Assembly: GCA_017962845.1 (NCBI GenBank)
Contig: JAGCUN010000043.1
Coordinates: forward strand, 62,001-126,000
Direction of reading: 5' to 3'
Length of the DNA stretch: 64,000 nt
Source: Bacteroidales bacterium
GTDB lineage: Bacteria > Bacteroidota > Bacteroidia > Bacteroidales > WCHB1-69
Shown here: one piece after another, positions 19,080 through 28,451 of the stretch
Numbering within the stretch: the stretch's first letter is position 1
Layout: every line of letters begins with the position of its first letter
The notes under the pieces: generated by a model
Seen by the model: the letters and a program-made list of their open reading frames with translations, nothing else
Databases searched by the model: none
Told to the model about the DNA's origin: nothing
Position numbers and translations under genes: made by a program

Positions 19080-21113
19080 TTATTCCATCTTCACCACCTT
19101 CCGCGTCACGCTGACGCCGCGGGCGAAATTGATTTTCACGAGGTAGGTGCCGGCGGGATAGGGCGTCAAATCCAATGTGGGTATTTGTGAACCATTCCCC
19201 ACCAGATCCCCCAATTTCCGTCCCTGCAGATCGTACAATTCGATGTTCTGGTACCCGTACATATAGCCGCACACGGTGGTGGTGCCGTGGGTGGGGTTGG
19301 GGTAGAGATAGATGTCGCTTTCGCGGTTCCGGTAATAGTCGTCAATGCCCACCGTGTCGTCGGGAACGAAGGGCTGGGCAAACCGTGGATCGTGGTACAG
19401 AGCGAAGACTGCGTTTGAGTGCTCCGCATCTCCATTAACAACAACATCTTCACTGAATGCAATACTTCCTTTTATTTGAGGAGAGACTATAACAAAACCA
19501 TTGTCATTCAAAATGGTAGGTCCTGTACCTATCATTTGATCCGGAAACGAAGTTATCGGTGTATAGTCTATAAAATCCCCACTGGTACACCATCTTGCCA
19601 ATCCAAATTTTTTGTCGGAGAAATCTACACTTGCAGAAATGACTATTTGGTTGTTACTGACGGCAGGCTTCGCAAATGAGTTTTGTCCTAATACAGACAA
19701 TGTGTTGTTTGGAATAATTGAATGACGTACATATGAACCATTATTTCTGTCAAATTCAACATAAAAACCCCGTGTCTGTTGCTCTGGCGCAAATCGGTCT
19801 ATGAAATCGTCAGTATCGTTATTGAAATAGATCACGGAACCTGCATTGAAAAGGTCTTCTGCATCCCCACAAACAAATACTGAATTATCGTGTACAGAAC
19901 TACCATAGAAGTGAGTCTGAGCAAAAATATCCGAAGATGCGACTCGAGTGTATGCTTGGTTGCACCAGACGACATTGCCACTCGTGTCGTATTTGATGAT
20001 GAAGTTGCAATATGCTGCAGAAGAGATGTCGTTTATGGTCAGACAATGCGTGCTGTCCCACCATATATGCACGGGGTATTCGTGTAATTCTCCCCCTTGA
20101 CCATTCAAATGCTGTGCCAAGCGCACATAACCCGATACATACATATTGTCATCCTCATCAAATGACATACCTTTGAAATAGGTATAAAAATACCGGTTTA
20201 TGGTATCACATATATTGTATGACGGTGCAATTCCATCAGTGCTGTCCACAAGAGTTTTGGCAAACAGCAAGTCCCCATCAGGTGAGAATTTGTACAACAT
20301 TGCATTATTCAAACACGATTGGGTACACGACGGATCCGCATTGCCCGGCAAATATATATCATACGTCTTGTCAGAATCACCATCCACCACTATGGTATAG
20401 GGGGCACTCTCAACGCCATAGTATTGGATAGGAGTGAATATGTAATAATTTCCGTCATTGTCAGTATGGCATGGCGTTGGTAAAACGCTATTGGTCAAAG
20501 ACCCAACTAATCTATTGCCATATAATGATTCTCTTGAAAAAGTCTGTGCAAAATGATTGTCCAAAAGATTTCCATTCAAATCAAATTGTGCGAACCATGT
20601 CCAATGACCGAATGCGAAAGGCGGTTTCTGTATATTCTGTGGAATCGAACTAATTTGATACTTCGTAATCAAGGTATCCATATAATATAACCACGCATTG
20701 GCATTACTCCCATAAATTGAACAATCACCCGAAACAAACACTTTATCATCCACTACTTCCATCCATAGTGGAACAGCTTCACTATGACTGCACTTTACAA
20801 CCTTATACCACTGCATATTTCCTGTCGTATCAAATTTCGCTAAAAGTGAAGGGCGCATGTGTCCATTAAGGACTTCTGCATCTGATGAAAAAGCAAAAGT
20901 ATTGCCGTCAAAGGCAGCACTTCCCCCCATTGTGCCATACACATAGATGTTGCCCTCATCATCAAAGGCAGTATTAATGATCTTGTTATAGTAATCACCA
21001 GGAGAGTTTCCATCTTGTCCGGTCCAGTAGTGCGCCCATTTCCACTCGCCCTGGGCGGTGGCGGTTACATACAACAATGCCAATGCAAGAAAGGGGATAA
21101 TGCGGTGTTTCAT
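19080..21113 (-). CDS. Secreted T9SS cargo protein, paralogue A
   Basis: 677 residues. The start is the ATG at 21113 (signal peptide MKHRIIPFLALALLYVTATAQ). The mature protein begins GEWKWAHYWTGQDGN and contains repeated strands such as FDDEGNIYVYGTMGG, KYDTSGNVVWCNQ and KFDTTGNMQWYKV. This is the pattern of SBBP/beta-propeller-like repeats in Bacteroidota surface proteins. The C terminus is a T9SS type A domain (DIYLYPNPTHG, LYDLQGRKLG, GTYLVKI). It is paralogous to the gene at 22594-24594, with a nearly identical N terminus and upstream DNA. Function unknown; probably displayed on or released from the cell surface. Confidence 0.82.
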   Translation of the reverse strand: MKHRIIPFLALALLYVTATAQGEWKWAHYWTGQDGNSPGDYYNKIINTAFDDEGNIYVYGTMGGSAAFDGNTFAFSSDAEVLNGHMRPSLLAKFDTTGNMQWYKVVKCSHSEAVPLWMEVVDDKVFVSGDCSIYGSNANAWLYYMDTLITKYQISSIPQNIQKPPFAFGHWTWFAQFDLNGNLLDNHFAQTFSRESLYGNRLVGSLTNSVLPTPCHTDNDGNYYIFTPIQYYGVESAPYTIVVDGDSDKTYDIYLPGNADPSCTQSCLNNAMLYKFSPDGDLLFAKTLVDSTDGIAPSYNICDTINRYFYTYFKGMSFDEDDNMYVSGYVRLAQHLNGQGGELHEYPVHIWWDSTHCLTINDISSAAYCNFIIKYDTSGNVVWCNQAYTRVASSDIFAQTHFYGSSVHDNSVFVCGDAEDLFNAGSVIYFNNDTDDFIDRFAPEQQTRGFYVEFDRNNGSYVRHSIIPNNTLSVLGQNSFAKPAVSNNQIVISASVDFSDKKFGLARWCTSGDFIDYTPITSFPDQMIGTGPTILNDNGFVIVSPQIKGSIAFSEDVVVNGDAEHSNAVFALYHDPRFAQPFVPDDTVGIDDYYRNRESDIYLYPNPTHGTTTVCGYMYGYQNIELYDLQGRKLGDLVGNGSQIPTLDLTPYPAGTYLVKINFARGVSVTRKVVKME

Positions 21114-21149
21114 GATGGTGGGGATTTTATAGGGTGGAAGATGTGGGTG

Positions 21150-21157
21150 CAAAGATA
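21150..21157 (-). promoter_or_regulatory. -7 promoter element for paralogue A
   Basis: TATCTTTG on the minus strand, 36 bases before the start codon. It is copied at 24631-24638. Confidence 0.55.
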
Positions 21158-21186
21158 CGAATAAATTGAAAATTGAAAACCTTTTA

Positions 21187-21215
21187 TTGCAATTCAAGAA
21201 AATGATGTATTTTTG
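21187..21215 (+). promoter_or_regulatory. Promoter for the DUF4143 ATPase (duplicated copy 1)
   Basis: TTG at 21187-21189 and TATTTTTG at 21208-21215, 18 bases apart. The same promoter sequence recurs before queA at 24675-24703. Confidence 0.65.
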
Positions 21216-21260
21216 CAGTCGTAAAAAATGCGTATTTACGCAAAAAAAACGAATAGAATT

Positions 21261-22511
21261 ATGGAAGCCAAAAGAGAACGGTACATTTCATCCCTGCTGG
21301 AACGCAGGAACAACGGCTTGATAAAGATTGTCACAGGGGTGCGCAGATGCGGCAAGTCCTATCTGCTTTTCAATCTGTTCAAACGCAAACTGATGGAACT
21401 GGGCGTGCAAGAAGACCATATCATCTCCTTCGCTTTGGACGATTACCAAAACAGAGAATATCTTAACCCGGACAACCTGAACCAATATGTCAGAGCCAGA
21501 ATTGTGGACAAGGACATCTACTACATACTTCTTGATGAAATCCAACTTGTGCCGAATTTTGAGTACCTGCTGAACGGTTTCCTCCATATCCCCAATGCAG
21601 ACACTTACGTCACTGGTTCCAATTCAAAATTTCTTTCCTCAGACATTATCACCGAATTCCGTGGCAGAGGCGATGAGGTGAGGGTGTACCCCCTCTCGTT
21701 TTCTGAATTTTTGTCAGTGTTTGACGGCACTGAATCCGAAGCATGGAACAATTACCAAGTTTATGGAGGTATGCCAGGACTGCTGGCCATCAGCAGTGAA
21801 AATCGAAAAGCCTCCTATCTGCAAGCCCTGTTCTCTCAAACTTATTTCCAAGACATCATTTCACGCTATAACCTGCGCGGCAATGAGGAAATGGAGGAAC
21901 TGATGAATGTGGTGGCCTCCACCATCGGCACTCTGACCAATCCACTGACATTGACCAACACCTTTATTTCTGAAAAAAAAATGCACATAACACGCGATAC
22001 CGTTGCCTCATACCTGCAATATATGCAGGATGCATTTCTCATAGAAAAGGTCCAACGGTATGATGTGAGGGGCAGACACTATATCGGCACGCCCATGAAG
22101 TACTATTTTGTGGATGTAGGTCTGCGTAATGCCCGACTGAACTTCCGGCAGAACGACTACGGACATATCATGGAGAATGTCATTTATAACGAACTCAGGA
22201 TGAGGGGGATGTCGGTGGATGTAGGAATGGTGGAAGTAAACTGCAAGGAAGACGGAAAATCGAAAAGAAAACAATTTGAAGTTGATTTCGTGTGCAACAG
22301 AGGCAGCCAGCGATACTACATACAATCCGCATACGCTTTGTATGACGAGGAAAAGCGCCAACAGGAGACAAAGTCCTTACGGCATATCAACGACTCCTTC
22401 AAAAAAATTTTAGTACAAAAAGACCCCATTCTTCCGTATTACGACGACAATGGTTTTCTCAATCTCAGCCTGTTTGATTTTCTTACGGATGAAACTGTTA
22501 TAGACCGATAG
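21261..22511 (+). CDS. AAA-type ATPase with DUF4143 domain
   Basis: 416 residues. Walker A is GVRRCGKS (residues 26-33) and Walker B is ILLDEIQ (Asp92, Glu93). A TGSNSKFLSS sensor-like strand follows, then the GMPGLL and SYLQYMQDAFLIEKV elements of this family. The C-terminal DUF4143 part (YYFVDVGLRNARL ... FEVDFVCNRG) has the E-x-D-F layout that resembles a PD-(D/E)xK nuclease fold. These ATPases are very common in Bacteroidota, often in many copies, and their role is not established. It sits between two paralogous T9SS genes and uses a copy of the promoter that also precedes queA. The ATG at 21261 was chosen as the family start; an in-frame ATG at 21228 adds 11 residues. Confidence 0.85.
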   Translation: MEAKRERYISSLLERRNNGLIKIVTGVRRCGKSYLLFNLFKRKLMELGVQEDHIISFALDDYQNREYLNPDNLNQYVRARIVDKDIYYILLDEIQLVPNFEYLLNGFLHIPNADTYVTGSNSKFLSSDIITEFRGRGDEVRVYPLSFSEFLSVFDGTESEAWNNYQVYGGMPGLLAISSENRKASYLQALFSQTYFQDIISRYNLRGNEEMEELMNVVASTIGTLTNPLTLTNTFISEKKMHITRDTVASYLQYMQDAFLIEKVQRYDVRGRHYIGTPMKYYFVDVGLRNARLNFRQNDYGHIMENVIYNELRMRGMSVDVGMVEVNCKEDGKSKRKQFEVDFVCNRGSQRYYIQSAYALYDEEKRQQETKSLRHINDSFKKILVQKDPILPYYDDNGFLNLSLFDFLTDETVIDR

Positions 22512-22593
22512 GACAGACCTCAACAACGAGTCTAATTGCACTTCGTTTGAGTGGGGTTACCAGGAGTGTGTGCCTTTGGCACACGAAGCAAAA

Positions 22594-24594
22594 TCACTCC
22601 CCCTTCACGAACTTCACGTCGGAGATGCCGGCTTCGGTTTCGATGTGGGCGATGTAGGTGCCGGCGGGGAGCTTGTGGATGTTGAGGGTGTGGCGCACGT
22701 CGCTGCCCGGCAGCACGGTGATGAGCTGCCCCTGCATATCGGTGACGGCCACGGACTTGATGGGGAAGCCCTCCTCGCTCTCGATGGTGATCCTGTCGGT
22801 GGCGGGATTCGGCCACAGCCGCACCTCCGGCTTCGCCCCCGTGTATTCCGGCACCTTCACGTAGGGCACCAATAGTTCAGGGTCGTGCTTTAATGCGACA
22901 ACAGCACTGGACCGTTCTGTGGAGCAATTCACAGAAACTCCGTTTCCGAAAATGACTGGGGCTTGTGCAGTCATTCCAATTGCGAGGAACCCATTGTCAT
23001 TGCTTGATAAGGAAGAGACTTCCAATGTATTGGAAGAATATATAGTGTCTGTATTTATGAATGTTCCGTCATCACACCACTCTTGCAGAGTCCGAGTATA
23101 AATATTTGCATTTGAATAGCCAATCACCCTATTTGATACACATGTAAGGTCTTTTCCGGAAACCGCATTTGCAGCAGGGACTATTCCGTGTAAAATGTAA
23201 TTTACATTGGTGGCATTGTATTTTGCAAAAAAAGATATGTCTGATCTGGCTGTTTGAAAACGATGCAAGTAGTTTTCTTCTTGGTCAAAGTATATGAGTG
23301 AGTAATTATCCGCATTGTATGCGCCAGTTCCCATAATATATATGTTGTTGTTATAAAAGAAATTGTTATACCATAAAACATTAGGGCACCCTTCATCTGT
23401 ATTGGGGTTTTTCCGTGTATATATCTGGTTACTCCACACCACCTGTCCATCTGTATTATACTTGATGACAAAATTGGCAGATCCTGCGGATGAAATATCA
23501 TGGATGGTGAGATAGTGGCTATCGTCCCACCAGATGTGGACAGGATAATCGTGCAGATTCCCGCCATAGGAAACTGTATTCAGCCCCAATTTAATGCCAC
23601 CAGAAAGGTACATATTGTCCTCTACATCAAAAGAAAGTCCGTATAAGTGACATTCAAACTGAGGATTGATGCTGTCTCCGGTTAATTCGTATGGGGTTGC
23701 TATACCGTCGGTATGTGGCACCAGCAGGTGGGCAAAATCCAATGTCCACGCGGGTGTAAACTTATAATGCATAGCATTACTAATTGCCATATCTGTATTT
23801 CCTGGCAAGAATAGATTATACATCCTATTTGTGTCGCCATCTACCACTATAGTATATGGGTGATCCTCTGTCCCACCATAATTAAAATATGTGAACACAT
23901 GAATATTTCCTTGACTGTCAACGTGAAATGGACATGTTCCTGCCAAATGAGAGCATAGACATTCAGGAGCTTGAATGTAAGTCGAACCATTTGGGTGAAG
24001 TTCTCTTGTAAATGCCTCCACAAAGTGATTCTCAAGCAAATTACCATCTTTGTCAAGAGTGGCAAAGAAAGTGTACCGGCCCGGACGGAAGGGGAACTGC
24101 CGCTCCTCTGCCGGAATATTGTGTACCTGCGTGCCCGTGATTAGTGTGTCCATATAATACAACCATGTAGAATTGTAATAGTACTCCACACCTTCTAAAG
24201 CAAAAGTACTGCCTGAAATAATAATCTTGTCATCTCTCACCTCCATCCATAACGCGTCCGCGTTCCCTTCGCTTGATTTTACCACCTTGTACCAGAGCAT
24301 ATTGCCCAAAGTGTCAAATTTGGCCAACAGAGTGGAACGGACATTTTGGGAGAGCGGCATCGGTTGCGAACAGAATTCGAAAGGTTCCCCATCAACGATA
24401 GGATTGTTGCCCATGCTACCATAGACGTACAGGTTGCCCTCATCATCAAAGGCAGTGTTGGTGATGTAATTGTGATAATCGCTCTGGTTTCCATCTTGTC
24501 CGGTCCAGTAGTGCGCCCATTTCCATTCGCCTTGGGCGGTGGCTGTCGCAATCAACAATACGAATGCAAGGAAGGGGGTAATGCGGTGTTTCAT
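22594..24594 (-). CDS. Secreted T9SS cargo protein, paralogue B
   Basis: 666 residues. The start is the ATG at 24594 (signal peptide MKHRITPFLAFVLLIATATAQ). The first mature residues, GEWKWAHYWTGQDGN, are identical to paralogue A, and repeat strands such as FDDEGNLYVYGSMGN and KYNTDGQVVWSNQ match it. Similarity is weaker towards the C terminus, where a different T9SS type A domain is present (VRLWPNPATDRITI, VTDMQGQLITV, GTYIAHI). Function unknown; a surface-exposed repeat protein is inferred. A hairpin (GTGTGCC/GGCACAC, 22568-22584) lies between this gene and the convergent ATPase but lacks a T-run. Confidence 0.82.
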   Translation of the reverse strand: MKHRITPFLAFVLLIATATAQGEWKWAHYWTGQDGNQSDYHNYITNTAFDDEGNLYVYGSMGNNPIVDGEPFEFCSQPMPLSQNVRSTLLAKFDTLGNMLWYKVVKSSEGNADALWMEVRDDKIIISGSTFALEGVEYYYNSTWLYYMDTLITGTQVHNIPAEERQFPFRPGRYTFFATLDKDGNLLENHFVEAFTRELHPNGSTYIQAPECLCSHLAGTCPFHVDSQGNIHVFTYFNYGGTEDHPYTIVVDGDTNRMYNLFLPGNTDMAISNAMHYKFTPAWTLDFAHLLVPHTDGIATPYELTGDSINPQFECHLYGLSFDVEDNMYLSGGIKLGLNTVSYGGNLHDYPVHIWWDDSHYLTIHDISSAGSANFVIKYNTDGQVVWSNQIYTRKNPNTDEGCPNVLWYNNFFYNNNIYIMGTGAYNADNYSLIYFDQEENYLHRFQTARSDISFFAKYNATNVNYILHGIVPAANAVSGKDLTCVSNRVIGYSNANIYTRTLQEWCDDGTFINTDTIYSSNTLEVSSLSSNDNGFLAIGMTAQAPVIFGNGVSVNCSTERSSAVVALKHDPELLVPYVKVPEYTGAKPEVRLWPNPATDRITIESEEGFPIKSVAVTDMQGQLITVLPGSDVRHTLNIHKLPAGTYIAHIETEAGISDVKFVKGE

Positions 24595-24630
24595 AATGGT
24601 GGGGATTTTATAGGGTGGAAGATGTGGGTG

Positions 24631-24638
24631 CAAAGATA
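24631..24638 (-). promoter_or_regulatory. -7 promoter element for paralogue B
   Basis: TATCTTTG on the minus strand, 36 bases before the start codon, in the same setting as at 21150-21157. Confidence 0.55.
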
Positions 24639-24674
24639 CGAATAAATTGAAAATTGAAAATTGAAAACCTTTTA

Positions 24675-24703
24675 TTGCAATTCAAGAAAATGATGTATTT
24701 TTG
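24675..24703 (+). promoter_or_regulatory. Promoter for queA (duplicated copy 2)
   Basis: TTG at 24675-24677 and TATTTTTG at 24696-24703, 18 bases apart. It is followed by a 132-base leader to queA with no other obvious signal. Confidence 0.65.
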
Positions 24704-24835
24704 CACAAAATTTGCAATATAAATATAGTAGAACAGCTTTTCGATGAATACCAACCCGTAAAGCTGAGAATTTGGCAACCTTCACAAATACAAATTTCAA
24801 GGCCTATCTTATCACTATAATCAACTCACATTCCC

Positions 24836-26059
24836 ATGACCACCCAGAAAAATATCCGAATCGACGATTTCGACTACCCGCTGCCCGACGAGCGCATCGC
24901 CTTCTACCCCAAAGAGTCACGCACAACCTCGAAACTGCTGGTGTATCACCGTGACAATCACGAGATTACCGACAGCAACTTCGCCGCGCTGCCCGACTTT
25001 CTCACCCCCGACATGATGGTGGTGTTCAACGACTCGAAGGTTATCCATGCGCGGCTGCTCGTGAAAAATGCCACCGGCGCCGCCATCGAGATCTTCTGCC
25101 TTGAGCCGCTCACACCCACCACAGAACTGTCCGCCGCGCTCGCCCAAACCGGTCCCGTGACGTGGAAATGCTTCGTGGGCAACGCCAAACGGTGGAAACA
25201 ACCCCTCTCCTTCGAGGTGGCGGTCAACGGGCACAACCTCACCGTGACCGCCGAGAAAGGCCGCCAAGTGGAAAATGCCTTCGAGGTACACTTCAGCTGG
25301 CAAGACAAGGGCGTGTCCTTCGCCGAATGGGTGGAAGCCTACGGCAAGACCCCGCTGCCCCCATACATCAAACGCCAGGCCGAAACCGGCGACGAGACCC
25401 GCTACCAGACAGTCTATGCCCACTACGACGGCTCGGTGGCCGCACCGACAGCAGGACTTCATTTTAGCAAAGAGTTATTGCAAGATATTGAAAATAAAGG
25501 AATTGAAACCGAATATGTGACGCTGCACGTCGGCGCGGGCACCTTCAAACCCGTCACCGCCGACACCATCGGCGACCACTACATGCACGACGAGCAGATT
25601 GTGATTCGCCGTGAACTAGTGGAACATTTGCTCCGCACCACCGACAAAAAGATTGTTGCTGTCGGCACCACCGTCACCCGCAGCCTCGAGTCCATCTTCA
25701 TCATCGGCGCCAAACTACACCTCGGCCTCCCTAACCCGCTGCATGTGGAACAGTGGGAGGTGTATGAAAATCCCGCCATCAGCACCGTCAGCGTGGAAGA
25801 TGCCTTGAAAGCGATCCTCCATTTTCTGGACGAAAATGCCCTGGAGTATGTCACCGCCTCCACCTGCCTGATGATCGTGCCGTCGTACCCGTTCAAGATG
25901 ATGCGGGCCATCATCACCAACTTCCATCAGCCCAAGAGCACGCTGCTGCTGCTCATCTCCGCCTACCTCGGTGACGCGTGGCGCGACATCTACCAACATG
26001 CCCTTTCGCACGAATACCGCTTTTTGAGTTACGGCGATGCCAACCTCTATATGGATTGA
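24836..26059 (+). CDS. queA: S-adenosylmethionine:tRNA ribosyltransferase-isomerase (QueA family)
   Basis: 407 residues. QueA moves the ribosyl part of SAM onto preQ1 in tRNA to make epoxyqueuosine. Family landmarks are present: YPLPDERIAFYP, VVFNDSKVIHARL, SVAAPTAGLHF, TLHVGAGTFKPV, HDEQIVI, GTTVTRSLES and TNFHQPKSTLLLL. It is longer than the ~350-residue standard QueA because of expanded loops. Bacteroidota genomes often carry both a standard and a long QueA, so this may be the long paralogue. No other queuosine gene is nearby. The ATG at 24836 follows a leader that starts at the duplicated promoter. Confidence 0.88.
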   Translation: MTTQKNIRIDDFDYPLPDERIAFYPKESRTTSKLLVYHRDNHEITDSNFAALPDFLTPDMMVVFNDSKVIHARLLVKNATGAAIEIFCLEPLTPTTELSAALAQTGPVTWKCFVGNAKRWKQPLSFEVAVNGHNLTVTAEKGRQVENAFEVHFSWQDKGVSFAEWVEAYGKTPLPPYIKRQAETGDETRYQTVYAHYDGSVAAPTAGLHFSKELLQDIENKGIETEYVTLHVGAGTFKPVTADTIGDHYMHDEQIVIRRELVEHLLRTTDKKIVAVGTTVTRSLESIFIIGAKLHLGLPNPLHVEQWEVYENPAISTVSVEDALKAILHFLDENALEYVTASTCLMIVPSYPFKMMRAIITNFHQPKSTLLLLISAYLGDAWRDIYQHALSHEYRFLSYGDANLYMD

Positions 26060-26068
26060 TATTTTTCG

Positions 26069-26076
26069 TATTTTTG
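26069..26076 (+). promoter_or_regulatory. -7 promoter element for the M1 metallopeptidase
   Basis: TATTTTTG lies 17 bases before the ATG at 26094, just after the queA stop. Confidence 0.5.
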
Positions 26077-26093
26077 CCATCAAATTTGCAAGT

Positions 26094-28430
26094 ATGAAAA
26101 AATATCTTCTTTTTGTTTTGTTGTTGGGAATGATGGGCTTAACATTTGCCCAGGATCGTGCCGATAGCATTCATGTGCATCACTATGATATTGTATTGAA
26201 TATCACTGATTTCGATACTAAAATCGTTTACGGACATACCGATTTGCAGGTGGTGTCGAAGGTGGATGATTTGCAGTATGTGGATTTGGATTTGCAGCGG
26301 TTGGTGGTGGATTCACTGTGGATGAACGGCCAGCCGGCGAATGATTTCACCCATGAAGGTACGTTGCTGCATATCCCGCTCAGCCAGTCGTTGCAGCAGC
26401 ATGACACCGTGCAGTTGCGCGTGTTCTATAGCGGCAACCCCGCCACCGACTCCTACTTCGGCGGCTTCTATTACTCGGGAGAGTACTGCTACAACCTTGG
26501 CGTGGCCTTCCGCGACCTGCCGCATGTGTTCGGCCGTGCCTGGTACCCATGTCTCGACTTTTTCACCGACAAGGCCACCTATACTTTCACTATTGAAACG
26601 GAGGCGGGCAAACGTGCTATTTGCGGCGGCGAACTGGTGGACAGCATCGCCACTGATACTAACACCACCATCTGGCGGTGGGAACTCAATGATCCCGTCT
26701 CCACCTATCTCACCTCCATCGCGGTCGGCAACTACATGCACTACGCCGACACCGTGCAGGGGCTGACAAGAGTCATTCCTATCGACATCTATACCCGTCC
26801 CTCTGAGTTCAACAAAATCGCCAACACCTTCACCCACCTGAAGGATGCGCTCCACATCTTCGAGTCGCGGTTCGGCCCCTATCCGTGGTGTCGGATCGGT
26901 TATGTGGGGGTGGCCTTCACCGGCGGTGCCATGGAGCACGTCACCAACATCGCCTATCCGCAGATGGCCATTACGGGCAACACCAACTACGAGTCACTGT
27001 ACATCCACGAGTTCTCGCACATGTGGTTCGGCGACCTCGTGACCTGTCTGCGTGCCGAGGAGATGTGGCTCAACGAGGGATTTGCCCGCTACTGCGAGGC
27101 GTTGGCCGACGAGATGCTCTATCCTTCCGCCAACCCGCTTACCGACGGCTACAAGAAGAATATCCGCGCCCTCCACTCCAAGGTGCTCCGCAATGCCCAT
27201 GTGGATGATGAGGGGTACTGGGCACTCGACTCCATGCCGCAGGAGGTCACCTACGGTACCACTACCTACGACAAAGGTGCTTTGATGATTCACACTCTTC
27301 GTAAATATATGGGCGACAGCGCGTTCTTCGCGGCTATCCCCGATATGCTCTCGGCTTTTGCCTACCAGAATATCTCCACTCTCCAGCTGTTCGACTTCCT
27401 GTCGGCACACTGTGGCACCGACCTGCACGCTTTCCGCGAGGCGTGGATCTCACAGCCAGGATTCCTCCATTTCTCCATCGACTCCATCCGTCCCACTGAA
27501 ACAGCCGGCGAATATCGGTTCTATGTACGCCAGAGACTCAGTCATGCCCGTCATTTTGGACAGAACAACTTGTTGGATATCACCTTTTTCTCTTCTGATA
27601 ATCAAAGATATACACTTCGTGATTTCCAATTTTCCGGTGAGTTTGCCGATGGCATAGTGCAGCTCCCATGGGGACCTGTTGCCGCTGTTGTGGATTTGGA
27701 TGAGGAGATGGGGGATGCCATCATCGACTATAGTTTTGAAGTGACGGGGAGCGGCGTGAAGACAGCGTCGAACGCAAATGTGCGGGTGCTGGTGAACGAC
27801 TGTCCCGACACGGCTTTCCTGTATGTGGCCGACAATCTTGTTGCGCCCGACACCCTGAGTGGTGAGAACAGCCATCTGCTGGGCATCTCCCACCAGCACT
27901 ATTGGAGCATTGTCGTGCCGGGGGATGTCTTGGAGGGCAGCATGCGTTTCGACATCAAAGCCGGCAGCGAAGGAGATGTCGACTATGACTTTCTGCAAGG
28001 CCACACGCTGGATGAGTTGGTGATGCTCTATCGCCAGCGTCCTGGCGATGACTGGACTCCGATGGGAACCGCAAAAACGGGCACCCTCTCCAATGGACAT
28101 CTGATGGTTGATGGCATCCGCTCAGGAGAGTATGCCGTCGGTATTGGTGACGGTACGGTCGGCATAGATTTGGTTGAGAGTGAACAAACTTTGTTCGCTG
28201 TGTATCCCAATCCCGCCAGCGACTATCTGATTGTGGAGAATGTGCAACCATTTAATAATCAAACGCTTCGTTGTTTTATTATGGATATGAATGGTCGCCA
28301 AGTGATGCCGCAGATGTCTTTAAGTAATTATAACAATTTGAATATTAGCAATTTGAAATCTGGAATATATCTCCTTTCTGTTGAAAGTGACGGTGAGGTG
28401 ATTTATTCCACCAAATTCATTAAACAATAA
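26094..28430 (+). CDS. Secreted M1 family zinc aminopeptidase with T9SS sorting domain
   Basis: 778 residues. The signal peptide is MKKYLLFVLLLGMMGLTFAQ. The M1 zinc site is complete: His305-Glu306-x-x-His309 (HEFSHMWFGD), then Glu328 after 18 residues (WLNEGFARYCE). The substrate motif reads GGAMEH (277-282) rather than the classical GAMEN. A catalytic Tyr candidate lies in TYGTTTYDKG. After the peptidase comes a beta-rich region and a T9SS type A domain (FAVYPNPASDYLIV ... GIYLLSV). Inferred role: surface or extracellular removal of N-terminal residues, fitting with the C25 protease and C69 dipeptidase in protein use. A frame from 26037 overlaps queA and is rejected in favour of the signal-peptide start. 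Confidence 0.9.
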   Translation: MKKYLLFVLLLGMMGLTFAQDRADSIHVHHYDIVLNITDFDTKIVYGHTDLQVVSKVDDLQYVDLDLQRLVVDSLWMNGQPANDFTHEGTLLHIPLSQSLQQHDTVQLRVFYSGNPATDSYFGGFYYSGEYCYNLGVAFRDLPHVFGRAWYPCLDFFTDKATYTFTIETEAGKRAICGGELVDSIATDTNTTIWRWELNDPVSTYLTSIAVGNYMHYADTVQGLTRVIPIDIYTRPSEFNKIANTFTHLKDALHIFESRFGPYPWCRIGYVGVAFTGGAMEHVTNIAYPQMAITGNTNYESLYIHEFSHMWFGDLVTCLRAEEMWLNEGFARYCEALADEMLYPSANPLTDGYKKNIRALHSKVLRNAHVDDEGYWALDSMPQEVTYGTTTYDKGALMIHTLRKYMGDSAFFAAIPDMLSAFAYQNISTLQLFDFLSAHCGTDLHAFREAWISQPGFLHFSIDSIRPTETAGEYRFYVRQRLSHARHFGQNNLLDITFFSSDNQRYTLRDFQFSGEFADGIVQLPWGPVAAVVDLDEEMGDAIIDYSFEVTGSGVKTASNANVRVLVNDCPDTAFLYVADNLVAPDTLSGENSHLLGISHQHYWSIVVPGDVLEGSMRFDIKAGSEGDVDYDFLQGHTLDELVMLYRQRPGDDWTPMGTAKTGTLSNGHLMVDGIRSGEYAVGIGDGTVGIDLVESEQTLFAVYPNPASDYLIVENVQPFNNQTLRCFIMDMNGRQVMPQMSLSNYNNLNISNLKSGIYLLSVESDGEVIYSTKFIKQ

Positions 28431-28451
28431 AACATTCTACCCTAACCTACC

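Noticed and set aside
21261..22511. DUF4143 ATPase as part of a defence system
   Set aside because: No nuclease, helicase or other defence partner nearby. The surrounding genes are T9SS cargo and queA.
22568..22584. Hairpin GTGTGCC/GGCACAC as a terminator
   Set aside because: No T-run on either side, so it is only noted in the neighbouring gene entry.
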